DNA from: Aquificota bacterium
Lineage (GTDB): Bacteria > Aquificota > Aquificia > Aquificales > Aquificaceae
Direction: 5' to 3'
Assembly: GCA_013153495.1 (NCBI GenBank)
Contig: JAADEH010000008.1
Location: forward strand, 1-64,000
DNA: 64,000 nt
Below the pieces are notes generated by a model. It saw only the letters and a list, made by a program, of their open reading frames with translations. It ran no database searches and was not told the DNA's origin. Position numbers and translations under genes: made by a program. This document shows positions 32,564-41,386 of the stretch, piece after piece (position 1 is the stretch's first letter; the number at the start of each line of letters is the position of its first letter).

Positions 32564-33599
32564 TATTTACCTCCAAGAGGTCTGAAATAAAAGAAGGTTT
32601 TACCCCCACCAGCAACCTCCCGATTTTGAAGAGATAATTATAACCTAAAACTAAGTATTTGCCGTTCGGGACTTTTTCAAACACACAGTTAGAACCCATA
32701 AACTCACTTACTTTGCCCGAAGCGTCGAGCAGCAAGACGTAAGTGTTATCGAAAGGAGACGATACTTTGATGGAACCTTCTTCAATCCATACAAATGCGG
32801 GTTTGCCCGTGAAGGAAATAAGGTTTGAACCTCTTCTAATAGCCTCTAACAGCTCTTCCTTCATCTTAACTTCTCTATCGGTCATAACATAGTTCCTCAT
32901 GAGTGAAAAGGAAAGCTCGTAACTCGGAATAATAATCCTCTTTCCTACTTCCCGTATGTAAACTTTCACATGGTGGTCAAGCCCACCCAGAACTTTGTTC
33001 TCCCAGCCCTCTTGAAAATACCTTTTAGCGTAGCTTTCTATATTTACAAGCTTTACGAAATTCCTCACTATGCGCTTTCCCAGAACCGGGTAAAGGAAAA
33101 GGCTTATGAGTATGTAGAGTATCAGTTTCCTCTTATTTTCCAAAAGAGCGTCCCGAAGGTCTATAAGCTCTAACAGATAGTCCTTCGGTCTTTCCAGCCT
33201 CCAGCGGTATTTTCCTCTGAAGTGGTGGGCTATTACTCTAAGGTCTCCTACTTCGAGCAGGTCTCCCAGGAGTTTACCCGCAGGGTCATTTAACTTTATT
33301 TCCATACCGGCTATAAGCCGGTCGTCCGCAAAGTGCTTTATGTGGTCGTTGTCGTGGTCCGTAACTATTGCATAGTCTATACCGAGGTGGTCTCTCACCC
33401 TTATAACATCTTCAGGCTTGCCTAAGGAGTCGTAGGAAAACTGGGTGTGAATGTGAATAACGTAGGAGTATATGAACTTATCCGGGGGTTCTAAAATCAG
33501 GTCGGACTTCCTCGCTCTCGGCACGTATTTGACCGGAAATAGAAAGAACCACAGAAAGAGTAAGATTAGAACGGTGAGAACTGTGAGGAGGGCTATCAT
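32496..33599 (-). CDS. Membrane-anchored PHP-domain phosphoesterase
   Basis: 367 aa. One N-terminal membrane helix (ALLTVLTVLILLFLWFFLF), then a PHP metal centre: HIHTQFSYD (HxH), TDHDNDH and IAHHFRGKY. A second hydrophobic pair lies mid-protein (LILYILISLFLYPV). PHP proteins hydrolyse phosphoester bonds in nucleotides or sugar phosphates; the substrate is unknown. The C-terminal ~20 residues are low-complexity and overlap the 80-aa gene, so the true end may be flexible. It overlaps trpS as ATGA. Confidence 0.78.
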   Translation of the reverse strand: MIALLTVLTVLILLFLWFFLFPVKYVPRARKSDLILEPPDKFIYSYVIHIHTQFSYDSLGKPEDVIRVRDHLGIDYAIVTDHDNDHIKHFADDRLIAGMEIKLNDPAGKLLGDLLEVGDLRVIAHHFRGKYRWRLERPKDYLLELIDLRDALLENKRKLILYILISLFLYPVLGKRIVRNFVKLVNIESYAKRYFQEGWENKVLGGLDHHVKVYIREVGKRIIIPSYELSFSLMRNYVMTDREVKMKEELLEAIRRGSNLISFTGKPAFVWIEEGSIKVSSPFDNTYVLLLDASGKVSEFMGSNCVFEKVPNGKYLVLGYNYLFKIGRLLVGVKPSFISDLLEVNNEGSGKTPARMGKGKNTTEGSK

Positions 33600-34783
33600 T
33601 TCAGGTTCATAGCCGTGCGAACTTCCTCCATGGTGGCTTTTGCTTTTTCCCTTGCCTTTTGAGAGCCTTCTTCAAAAATCTGGATTAGTTTATCTATATC
33701 CCTTTCCACCGTTTGTCTCCTTTCCCTTATAGGTGCTAAGAATTCTTCGAGTCCTTGTAGCATAATTCTTTTGCACTCGACGCATCCCAGCTTTCCCGCT
33801 CTGCAATCCCTATCTATTTGCTCTATCAGGTCGCTGTCCTTTGTAAAGAGTTTGTGATACATGAATACGGGACATATATCCGGTCTGCCGGGGTCGTTTT
33901 TGCGGAGCTTCTGTGGGTCCGTGAACATCTTCATGACTTTTTTCTGAACTTCCTCCTCGGTGTCCGCAAAGAAAATTGCGTTGTTGTAGGACTTGCTCAT
34001 CTTCCTTCCATCCGTTCCGGGAACCTTTGGAGTTTCGGTCAAGATAGCTTCGGGTTCGGGAAACGTATCCCCGTAGAGGTAGTTAAATCTTCTGGCTATC
34101 TCACGGGTAAGCTCTATGTGTGGTAGTTGGTCCTCACCTACAGGAACTCCCTCTCCCTTGTATATGAGTATGTCCGCAGCTTGTAGAACGGGGTATCCTA
34201 AGAAACCGTAGGTGTCCGTTTCGTAAAAATCCCTCTTGGATACATTTAGGTTCTTTAGGAGCTGAGGCTCTATTTCACCTTCAAAGAGTGCGGATATGAA
34301 GGTTTCCGCAAGGTCGTCCAAAAGCCTCTCTTCGAACTTCTCGAAGTCTTCAATCTTGTATGGTATGAGTCCCATAAACTCTTTAACTGCGTCCCTGAGT
34401 CCACCCCTGAACTGGAGTGCTATGTCCTGGAGTTTGAGGAGGTTATACTTCATGTCCTTGTAGGTGGGGTTCCACTCGAGCCAGCTTTTGGGTGTTATCA
34501 TCGAAAATAACAGGTGAAGCTCCGCATGCTCCTTAACCTTGGACTGAATAAAGAGCACGCTCTTTTCGGGGTCCAGCCCCAGAGCCAGCCAGTCTATCAT
34601 AAGCTCCCTGATGTTTTTCTGAAGGTCCTTCGTGTTTTTGTAAGCTGTGGTAAGAGCATGCCAGTCCGCTACGAAGAAGAAGGTTTCGTGGTCTTCCTGA
34701 AGCTTTTTCCAGTTTTCTATAACACCGAAGTAGTGCCCGAGGTGCAACTTGCCGGTCGGTCTCATTCCGCTGACTATTCGCAT
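33596..34783 (-). CDS. trpS: Tryptophanyl-tRNA synthetase with internal insertion
   Basis: 395 aa from ATG 34783 (MRIVSGMRPTGKLHLGH, the HIGH motif being LHLGH). The KMSKS motif is GRKMSKSYNN. It is about 65 residues longer than a standard TrpS: the extra part (about 125-195, containing GLRDAVKEFMGLIPYKIEDFEKFEE) interrupts the usual run from WNPTYKD to YGFLGYPVLQAADIL. It heads the long leftward chain. An upstream in-frame ATG would add 18 atypical residues. No Shine-Dalgarno; TAAAAT lies 8 nt upstream. Confidence 0.95.
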   Translation of the reverse strand: MRIVSGMRPTGKLHLGHYFGVIENWKKLQEDHETFFFVADWHALTTAYKNTKDLQKNIRELMIDWLALGLDPEKSVLFIQSKVKEHAELHLLFSMITPKSWLEWNPTYKDMKYNLLKLQDIALQFRGGLRDAVKEFMGLIPYKIEDFEKFEERLLDDLAETFISALFEGEIEPQLLKNLNVSKRDFYETDTYGFLGYPVLQAADILIYKGEGVPVGEDQLPHIELTREIARRFNYLYGDTFPEPEAILTETPKVPGTDGRKMSKSYNNAIFFADTEEEVQKKVMKMFTDPQKLRKNDPGRPDICPVFMYHKLFTKDSDLIEQIDRDCRAGKLGCVECKRIMLQGLEEFLAPIRERRQTVERDIDKLIQIFEEGSQKAREKAKATMEEVRTAMNLK

Positions 34784-34784
34784 A

Positions 34785-35306
34785 ATGGAGTATTTTACTA
34801 ACTTTGAAGATATGGACACCTTTGCAAAGGTTTTCAAAAACGTGGTGGTGATTTTGTGCAGTGGAAGCGTTAAGGAAGTTTTTAGAACGGGATTTTCTCT
34901 GAAGTTAAATCCCCAGGAAAGTGTGATAGAGCTTTACAGGGAGGAGGGAAGGCTGACGACCGAGGGGAGTTCTTCCAAAGGCACAAGGAGGAGGATAGCT
35001 TACAGGGGAAGTCCGAACATAGAGGGTATATACAGCCTTCTGGCTCTGAAGGTATCCGACGGGAGAGTTCCCCTGCTGAGGAGGACGGACATACACATAA
35101 AAGAGGAGGTATTCGGTTCATACACCGAAAGGGTCGTCTTTTATCAGGTATCCTTTAACATTCACAGCGGAGAGGTTCTGAAGGAAAACCTTATAGACCG
35201 TTCATCTGAACACTTGGGAACTCTGAGACCTCCTCGAGGCATAGAGGACTTCTTAAGCCTGACTCACGAGCTTTGGACCCTCATAGACCGCTTTGATAAT
35301 TTATAA
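34785..35306 (+). CDS. Unknown conserved-looking protein
   Basis: 173 aa if started at ATG 34785, 164 aa from ATG 34812 (MDTFAKVFKNVVV). The later start is more likely because the earlier one begins 2 nt from the divergent trpS ATG, leaving no room for two promoters. Soluble alpha/beta pattern with many charged residues; a Gly/Ser/Arg-rich centre (GSSSKGTRRRIAYRGSP). No family recognised. Confidence 0.55.
   Translation: MEYFTNFEDMDTFAKVFKNVVVILCSGSVKEVFRTGFSLKLNPQESVIELYREEGRLTTEGSSSKGTRRRIAYRGSPNIEGIYSLLALKVSDGRVPLLRRTDIHIKEEVFGSYTERVVFYQVSFNIHSGEVLKENLIDRSSEHLGTLRPPRGIEDFLSLTHELWTLIDRFDNL
34792..34797 (-). promoter_or_regulatory. trpS: -10 element of trpS, leaderless placement
   Basis: TAAAAT on the minus strand, 8 nt before the trpS ATG. 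It lies inside the 5' end of the divergent unknown gene if that gene starts at 34785. Confidence 0.4.
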
Positions 35307-35315
35307 CCGTTTAGC

Positions 35316-36044
35316 TTAAAGCCCGAACCTTACGGGTTTGCCGGCTCCCGGAATTTCCTTCGGTGGGGGAGAATGCTTTAAAAGATTTAAGGAAAAGTTG
35401 AGATTGTCGTATAAGGTTATGGAGTAGTTATCCCAAAAAACGCAAGTTCCCGCAAGACAGAAGTATCCCCCCGAGGGTGGAGCTATCTGTTCCGCTATCA
35501 GCAGGGTGTAGTTATCCTGGTTTGAAACAGCAGTATCTTCCGCTCTTACAACTATCTTTATGTCAGGCATGATGGGTTTTATAGAAGCTGTGCAGGGTAG
35601 GAGAACCTTCTCCACGTTAACCTCGTTCTTTTCGTTCTTGTTGTATCTCCTTATCTTGGAAGTTACCACGAAGTATTTGTCCCCGTCGTGATTGCTTTTC
35701 TCGTCCGTTACCTCATCGGAGTTCAACTCCATTCCGAACCTTCTTGCAAGCGTGTTGCAGGTGTCCGCTATGTGGTCCTCGTTTTTGTAATATCCGAGCA
35801 AGATTACTTTCTTTCCCTCTTCCCAAACCCACCTTTCCACATCTTTGGCTTCCTCTTCCGTAAAGGGTATCTCGGGATAGTTAAACACTATGGTGTCGTA
35901 TTCTCCCAAACTCTTCCAGTCGTCAACCTCATCTATCTCTATACCTGCCTTTTGGGCTTCCCTCTGGAGAATAGAGAAGTAATAGTAATCCGTTATGGTG
36001 AACTCCTGATGGGTTATGCTCCAACCGACTCTTACCTTTTGCAT
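35316..36044 (-). CDS. GATase/DUF4350-like unknown protein
   Basis: 242 aa, no signal peptide. The N-terminal half looks like the GldG/IFT52-type class I amidotransferase-like fold: GWSITHQEFTI, DTIVFNYPEIPFTEEEAKDVERW and EGKKVILLGYY. Such domains typically bind ligands rather than catalyse, and the catalytic Cys-His-Glu is not evident. The C-terminal half has several Cys. It is monocistronic, with TATAAT 8 nt before the ATG. Confidence 0.6.
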   Translation of the reverse strand: MQKVRVGWSITHQEFTITDYYYFSILQREAQKAGIEIDEVDDWKSLGEYDTIVFNYPEIPFTEEEAKDVERWVWEEGKKVILLGYYKNEDHIADTCNTLARRFGMELNSDEVTDEKSNHDGDKYFVVTSKIRRYNKNEKNEVNVEKVLLPCTASIKPIMPDIKIVVRAEDTAVSNQDNYTLLIAEQIAPPSGGYFCLAGTCVFWDNYSITLYDNLNFSLNLLKHSPPPKEIPGAGKPVRFGL

Positions 36045-36052
36045 GGTATTTA

Positions 36053-36072
36053 ATTATAAGACCGCTTAAATT
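36053..36072. promoter_or_regulatory. Divergent -10 pair between the GATase-like and HD-GYP genes
   Basis: Minus strand TATAAT (36053-36058) lies 8 nt before the leftward ATG. Plus strand TAAATT (36067-36072) lies 6 nt before the rightward ATG. The 34-bp gap leaves no room for Shine-Dalgarno sequences. Confidence 0.4.
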
Positions 36073-36078
36073 TTACCT

Positions 36079-37173
36079 ATGTCCGAACTGGGGAGGATAA
36101 AAGTTCTCCTTTCGTCCGCAGAAAAGATAAACAGGGAAAAGGACATAGACAAACTTCTCATTATTCTCTCCAACCTTGCCCGTGAGATACTTGAGGTTGA
36201 AAGGTGCAGTCTTTTCCTTCTCGACAGTAGCGGTAAAGAGCTGTGGACCAAAGTTGCCCACGGTGTGGACGAGATAAGGGTTCCTTCAGATAAGGGAATA
36301 GTGGGTTGGGTGGCAAAGAACGGTGAAAGTCTCATAGTAAACGATGCATACTCCGACAACCGCTTTAATCCGGAGGTTGACCGGGAGACGGGATATAGAA
36401 CCAGAAGCATTCTTGCTGTCCCCTTATTTAACCGGAAAGGGGAAGTTCTGGGTGTATTCCAGGCAGTCAATAAAAGGGAAAGTGATTTTAGTAAGGAAGA
36501 CCTCGAGCTTCTGTCCCTTCTGAGCGGATACGCATCTTCCGCAATAGAGAATTCCCTTTTAGAAAAGAAAGTTAAGGAGGCTTACAGAGAAGCTGTTATG
36601 AGGCTTTCCTTCGCTGCGGAGTATAAGGACCCGGAAACCTACAACCACATAGTTAGGGTGGGATTGTTTGCGAGATTGATGGGAGAGAAGATAGGTCTTG
36701 ACCGGGAGGTATGTGAGAACCTGACCATATCCGCACCTATGCACGACGTAGGAAAGATAGGGATACCAGACGCTATACCTTTGAAAAAGGGAAAGCTCGA
36801 CGACTGGGAGTGGGAGGTAATGAAGAGACACACCATAATAGGGTATGAAATCCTTAAAAACAGCTCCAGCGAGCTTCTTCAGATGGCTTCTCTTATCGCT
36901 CTGGACCATCACGAAAGATGGGATGGTGAAGGTTATCCTCACGGAAAGAAGGGAGAAGAAATAAGTTTGTGGGGCAGAATTACTGCCGTAGCTGATGTGT
37001 TCGACGCTCTCCTCTCTAAAAGACCCTACAAGGAAGCCTGGAGCGTGGAAAGAACGGTGGATTACATGAGGAATTTGAAGGAAAAAGCTTTTGACCCAGA
37101 ACTTATAGATGTTTTCTTTGAACACCTCGAAGAGGTCCTTCAAATAAGGGAAAGATACAGAGATGAAGAGTGA
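36079..37173 (+). CDS. GAF/HD-GYP cyclic-di-GMP phosphodiesterase
   Basis: 364 aa. GAF domain about 15-155 (SLFLLDSSGKELW..VGWVAKNGESLIVNDAY..RTRSILAVPLF). HD-GYP domain about 170-355 with the HD pair H222-D223 (PMHDVGKIGIPD), DHHERWDGEGYP (GYP 285-287) and ITAVADVFDALLSKRPYK. All catalytic residues are present, so it should hydrolyse c-di-GMP, gated by whatever the GAF domain binds. It probably opposes the GGDEF enzyme at 31558-32331. Confidence 0.93.
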   Translation: MSELGRIKVLLSSAEKINREKDIDKLLIILSNLAREILEVERCSLFLLDSSGKELWTKVAHGVDEIRVPSDKGIVGWVAKNGESLIVNDAYSDNRFNPEVDRETGYRTRSILAVPLFNRKGEVLGVFQAVNKRESDFSKEDLELLSLLSGYASSAIENSLLEKKVKEAYREAVMRLSFAAEYKDPETYNHIVRVGLFARLMGEKIGLDREVCENLTISAPMHDVGKIGIPDAIPLKKGKLDDWEWEVMKRHTIIGYEILKNSSSELLQMASLIALDHHERWDGEGYPHGKKGEEISLWGRITAVADVFDALLSKRPYKEAWSVERTVDYMRNLKEKAFDPELIDVFFEHLEEVLQIRERYRDEE

Positions 37174-37189
37174 TATACTTAACTAACTG

Positions 37190-37741
37190 ATGGGTCAGTC
37201 AGCCACCAAGGATAGAATTGTTGAGGCAGGGAAAAAGGTTATCTTTGAAAAGGGTTTCCACAGTGCGAGGGTATCTGACATAACCTCTGAGGCAGGTGTA
37301 GCCCACGGAACCTTTTATCTCTACTTCAAAACTAAGGAGGAGTTTCTGCTTGAGCTTCTGAACTCCGTCAGGGAAGAGATACTCTCCACCATAGAGGAAG
37401 GGGAAAAACTCATAAGGTCCGGAGATGTTGATAGGGGGGCAAACCTCGTATTCGTAAGAAGTTTCGAGCTTATGGTGAAAGAAAGGGAGCTTGCAAAGAT
37501 ATTTTTCTTTGAGGCTATATGCACAAGTCCCGTATTTCTCGACTTTTACAGGGAAAGCAAGAGTTTGTTCTTAAGTAAACTCTGCAAAGCCTTGGAGCTT
37601 CTGAATGTCTCAAGTCCAGAACTTAAGGCTGAGATACTCATCGGAACCGCAAGGCACCTCGTAGAGGAAGCGGTTTTGAGAAACAGAGAGGTCGCAGGAC
37701 GATGGAAGGAAGTCTTAAAGGAACTTGGTGTGCTCTCCTGA
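37190..37741 (+). CDS. TetR-family repressor
   Basis: 183 aa. N-terminal HTH: DRIVEAGKKVIFEKGF, VSDITSEAGVAHGTFYLYFKTKEEFL. The C-terminal ligand domain is variable as usual. It overlaps the tolC-like gene by 40 nt, so it probably regulates its own efflux operon. The 16-bp gap before it contains ACTTAACTAACTGATGGGTCAGT, too short for a full operator to be called. Confidence 0.92.
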   Translation: MGQSATKDRIVEAGKKVIFEKGFHSARVSDITSEAGVAHGTFYLYFKTKEEFLLELLNSVREEILSTIEEGEKLIRSGDVDRGANLVFVRSFELMVKERELAKIFFFEAICTSPVFLDFYRESKSLFLSKLCKALELLNVSSPELKAEILIGTARHLVEEAVLRNREVAGRWKEVLKELGVLS

Positions 37742-38979
37742 TAATCTTTACTCTTTCCTTCGGTATGTCCCTCGAGGAAGCTCAGGAGAAAGCTCTCAAG
37801 CATCACAGGGAAATTCTCGTGGAGGAGCTTGAGCTTCATAAAAAAAGGCACGAGGTGAGAGAGAAAAGGGGTAAGTTTTTCCCCACGGTAAACTTAGAGC
37901 TTTCCTTCAACCTCTCCAAGAGGCAGAGCTTTACCTTCCGAGTTCCACCCTTTCCACCCCGTGAGTTCGTTTTTCAAAAGGGGAGCTATCCCAAGCTGAC
38001 CCTTCAGGTGTCTCAGGACCTTTTTAACCTCAGAACCATAAAAGAATACCAAATTTCTAAGGAGGTAGAAGCTCTCCAGCACTTCATCCTCGAGGAACGC
38101 AAGAGAAAAGTCTTGCTGAAGGTCAGAGAGGCATACCTTAATGCCCTCAAGGCTAAGGCTCTCGTAAACATATACGAGAAACACCTGGAACTTGTGAAGG
38201 CACACCTGCGGGACGTCCAGGAGCTTTACAGGGAAGGTATAGTTCCCTTGAAAGATGTTCTCGAGACGAGGGTAAAGCTTCAGGAGGTCAAAGAGAAGCT
38301 GTCCGATGCGGATGCCAAACTGAAAAAATCCTTTCACTACCTTAGCTACTTGACCGGGGAAGAAGTTTATGAAATCAATGACCTGAAGGTGGAAGAGTAT
38401 TTAGACCTTGTAAACTCAAACCCTGATAAGCTCATGCAGGAGCTTTTGAAAAGGAATGTCCTTGTAAAACTCCTCAAAAAGAGAATAGAAATTGCACAGC
38501 TCCAAAAGGAGGCGGTAGCCTCTTCCTTCTATCCCGTGGCGGTTTTGGAGGCTTACTACCAGAGGACGGAGGAGTCGGACCTCTTCCCGAAGGACAGGTA
38601 TTTGGTGAGCTTTGCCTTCAGGTGGAATCTCTTCAGCGGTTTCCGGAAGTTCAGGATGCTCGACATAAGCGAGATTTCCAGAAGACAGGCGGTTCATATA
38701 TACGAGGACACCCTCAACAAACTCAATTTGCAACTGGTTTCCCTGCTCGAAGATACCAAGGCGGTCAGGGAAAGAATAGCTCTCGCAGAGGAACAGCTCA
38801 GGGACGCAAGGGAACATCTTAAGATGGCTCAGGAGAAGTATAAAGCCGGCATAGGAACAAATACGGAGGTGCTCGATGCCCAGAGCTACCTAATAACTGC
38901 GGAAAACACCCTTAAGATAAGCAGATACGACCTGCTCCTCTTGGAGTTCAAGCTAAGAGAGGTAGTAGGTTATGAGTAA
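37702..38979 (+). CDS. TolC-family outer-membrane efflux protein
   Basis: 425 aa. An N-terminal signal sequence (ALLIIFTLSFG), then two long coiled-coil/strand repeats typical of TolC: the conserved SFYPVAVLEAYYQR strand and RFAFRWNLFSGF-like barrel segment, and YKAGIGTNTEVLDAQSYL in the second helix pair. It exports small molecules or proteins through the outer membrane with a membrane-fusion partner, which follows with an 8-nt overlap. The start overlaps tetR by 40 nt. Confidence 0.88.
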   Translation: MEGSLKGTWCALLIIFTLSFGMSLEEAQEKALKHHREILVEELELHKKRHEVREKRGKFFPTVNLELSFNLSKRQSFTFRVPPFPPREFVFQKGSYPKLTLQVSQDLFNLRTIKEYQISKEVEALQHFILEERKRKVLLKVREAYLNALKAKALVNIYEKHLELVKAHLRDVQELYREGIVPLKDVLETRVKLQEVKEKLSDADAKLKKSFHYLSYLTGEEVYEINDLKVEEYLDLVNSNPDKLMQELLKRNVLVKLLKKRIEIAQLQKEAVASSFYPVAVLEAYYQRTEESDLFPKDRYLVSFAFRWNLFSGFRKFRMLDISEISRRQAVHIYEDTLNKLNLQLVSLLEDTKAVRERIALAEEQLRDAREHLKMAQEKYKAGIGTNTEVLDAQSYLITAENTLKISRYDLLLLEFKLREVVGYE

Positions 38980-40060
38980 AAGAACCTTCGGTTTTGTGGT
39001 GCTTTTGATAATTACCCTCATCATGCTCCTGTGGGGAGCAAAGTGGGTTCACTACCGGCTGACCCACGCAATAACCAATGCGGTCTTCGTAGAGACCGAC
39101 AGCCTCGTAAAGGTCGCTTACAAAAGAACCGCAGGACGAATAGAAAAACTCTTCAAGGAGGAAGGAGACGAGGTCAAGAAGGGAGAACCCCTTGCAAAGC
39201 TCGAAGATGCGGATTACAGGATAAAGCTAAAGGAACTTGATAGAGAGATGGAAAGCCTTAAAAAGCAAGTGGAGGCTCTGAAAGTAAAGAGAACTTCCCT
39301 CGAGAAGGAAATAAGGACGAGCATGAAGCTCGTGGAACTAAAAGTAAAAGCTCTCGAGAGTAAACTCAAAGCCCTCGATGCGCAGATAGAGCAGTTGAGA
39401 AGGGACAGGAATAGACTCGAGAGGCTCTATACCAAGGGAGTTGTTCCCAAAAGGCGTCTTGAGGAGGTGGAGACAAAACTCAAGGCTCTGACGAGCAACA
39501 GGTCTGCTCTCCTCGGAGAAATCCGTTCGGTTCACCAGCGCTCTAAGGTTCTGGAAGCCAAACTCCAAGGTATTCGAGAAATAGACAAACGCATAGAAGC
39601 CCTGAACAAAAAGCTGGAAGCGCTCTCCGCAAAGAGGGAAGACCTGCAAAATTTACTTGAAGAAACCTTTTTAAGAAGTCCCATAGACGGATTTGTGGTC
39701 AAGCGTTTTGTGGCTGAGGGGGAGGTGGTCAGGCAGGGACAGTTTATATATGCGGTATATGACCCGAAAGACTTATACATACTCGTTCTTTTGGAGGAAA
39801 CCAAGCTCGAAGGTGTAAAGCCCGGCAATAAAGCTTACATAAAGATAGACGCATTCCCAGACGAAGAATTTGTGGGAGAGGTCGAGGAAATAAACAGAGC
39901 AACCGCCGCAAAGTTCGCCCTAATTCCCAGGGACATAACCGCGGGTGAGTTTACCAAAGTAGCCCAAAGAATACCCGTAAAAATCCGTATCTTAGAAGGC
40001 AACACGGAGCTTTTAAGGGTCGGCATGGGAGGAGAGGTAGCGATAAAGCTTTCTCGTTGA
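38972..40060 (+). CDS. HlyD/EmrA-type membrane fusion protein
   Basis: 362 aa. One N-terminal membrane helix, a lipoyl half-motif (GRIEKLFKEEGDEVKKGEPLAKL), a long coiled coil (about 85-240), the second lipoyl half (LRSPIDGFVVKRFVAEGEVV) and a beta-barrel end. It bridges an inner-membrane pump to TolC. No pump gene follows: the next gene is a convergent AT-rich insertion. Either the pump is encoded elsewhere or it was lost. Confidence 0.88.
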   Translation: MSKRTFGFVVLLIITLIMLLWGAKWVHYRLTHAITNAVFVETDSLVKVAYKRTAGRIEKLFKEEGDEVKKGEPLAKLEDADYRIKLKELDREMESLKKQVEALKVKRTSLEKEIRTSMKLVELKVKALESKLKALDAQIEQLRRDRNRLERLYTKGVVPKRRLEEVETKLKALTSNRSALLGEIRSVHQRSKVLEAKLQGIREIDKRIEALNKKLEALSAKREDLQNLLEETFLRSPIDGFVVKRFVAEGEVVRQGQFIYAVYDPKDLYILVLLEETKLEGVKPGNKAYIKIDAFPDEEFVGEVEEINRATAAKFALIPRDITAGEFTKVAQRIPVKIRILEGNTELLRVGMGGEVAIKLSR

Positions 40061-40072
40061 AGGGTTATCCTG

Positions 40073-40927
40073 CTAAATAAGTCCTAAGTTTTTTAAATGA
40101 CTTTTGCATATGCTTGCTATAGATTTTAAATGGGAGTCTTCCCACCACATACTCAGCTGGTCAGTAACTATCACGAGATTTCCTCTATCGGATATACACA
40201 AAAAAGTCTGATTCCTTATTCCCTTAATGCGCCTACACTTGCAGAAAAGCCCAAATATATCAAGTAGTGTAAGCTCCACCCACTTAGTTTTATTTCCTGA
40301 TTGTAGAGAAGAGGAAATGCAATTTTTAAAATGTGTTTGCAAGTAAGTCCTTGCACCTATTACTATCACAGGAAAACTTCTATAAAATTCATGGCTTAAA
40401 AGATGCTTTCTTATCGGGTTTACGCATTTAAACTTCAATTTGTGTGATTTCTTTGATGGTTTATGATTTAATTCTGTCATAAAGCAATAATTAAACATGG
40501 ATTTGCTTATATTGGATGTATTATAGAATAATGTTTTCCAGTCTTTATTATAAATGTATCCGATAATCTTTGAGTATTTGCCCCAAGTCCCTGCAGGAGT
40601 TAATTTACTGTAGGGATACATTCTTGGAAACATAGGATTAAAACCTAAATTTCTGAACAAATATTTATGATTTAACAGTTTCCCGTAGGAGATTATGTAT
40701 TCCCATTGTATAAAGTTACATACGCTTTCATAGAATAAAAGTCTTGCGTTTTTCTCATCAAAACCTTTCTCTTTGCCAATAAAAAGTATATTTGCATCCG
40801 GGTTGCCAAAGCCTAAGTAGTATGGATTGGGACCTTTTAAAAGGTTTGAAATACGCCACAGGTATTCTTTGTTTCGGAAGTTATCTATTAGACCTTTGAA
40901 TTCTTTCTTTCTTATGTATATGTGCAT
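40073..40927 (-). CDS. AT-rich unknown protein with UDG-like N-terminal motif
   Basis: 284 aa, rich in Lys, Asn, Ile and Phe, in DNA clearly more AT-rich than its neighbours (13 of 60 bases are G or C at 40501-40560). YYLGFGNPDANILFIGKEKGF resembles the GxPxAxIlfIGexPG start of uracil-DNA-glycosylase-fold proteins; later VIVIGARTY and LVIVTDQLSMWWEDSH could be the fold's later strand and His loop. The resemblance is weak. Composition and isolated position suggest horizontal acquisition. Confidence 0.5.
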   Translation of the reverse strand: MHIYIRKKEFKGLIDNFRNKEYLWRISNLLKGPNPYYLGFGNPDANILFIGKEKGFDEKNARLLFYESVCNFIQWEYIISYGKLLNHKYLFRNLGFNPMFPRMYPYSKLTPAGTWGKYSKIIGYIYNKDWKTLFYNTSNISKSMFNYCFMTELNHKPSKKSHKLKFKCVNPIRKHLLSHEFYRSFPVIVIGARTYLQTHFKNCISSSLQSGNKTKWVELTLLDIFGLFCKCRRIKGIRNQTFLCISDRGNLVIVTDQLSMWWEDSHLKSIASICKSHLKNLGLI

Positions 40928-41004
40928 TATGGATTACCTCTCCCTACCAATACTATGATACGCTCAGTTAAGCTTGAGAAGTTCAGAAATTTAACCTAAG
41001 CTGG

Positions 41005-41010
41005 TAAAAT
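41005..41010 (+). promoter_or_regulatory. -10 element of the HIT gene, leaderless placement
   Basis: TAAAAT, 7 nt before the HIT-protein ATG, with no Shine-Dalgarno and no -35 at normal spacing. Confidence 0.4.
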
Positions 41011-41017
41011 AAAACCC

Positions 41018-41383
41018 ATGGAGGAGAAGGACTGTATCTTTTGCAAGATAATCAGAGGAGAAGTGCCTTCCCAAAAGTTGTATGAAGACGACAAGGTGTA
41101 TGCCTTCAGGGACATAAACCCCGTTGCCCCCGTTCACATACTCATAATTCCTAAAAAGCACATAGTCGGAATTCAGACCCTCGAAGAGGAGGACGAGTGC
41201 CTCGTGGGACACATGTTCACGGTTGCAAAGAAGATAGCCCAGCAGGAAGGGATAGCACCTGACGAGGACCTGAACCGTGGATACAGGCTCGTTTTCAATG
41301 TGGGAAAGGATGCAGGACAAACCGTATTCCACCTTCACCTGCACCTAATAGGCGGAAGACAGATGAGCTGGCCCCCCGGGTAA
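41018..41383 (+). CDS. HIT-family nucleotide hydrolase (HINT type)
   Basis: 121 aa. DCIFCKIIRGEVPSQKLYEDD with a zinc-type Cys pair at the N-terminus, HILIIPKKHI, and the catalytic triad HLHLHLIGG. It hydrolyses adenosine phosphoramidates or aminoacyl-AMPs. ribF follows 3 nt later, so the two form an operon. Confidence 0.93.
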   Translation: MEEKDCIFCKIIRGEVPSQKLYEDDKVYAFRDINPVAPVHILIIPKKHIVGIQTLEEEDECLVGHMFTVAKKIAQQEGIAPDEDLNRGYRLVFNVGKDAGQTVFHLHLHLIGGRQMSWPPG

Positions 41384-41386
41384 GGT

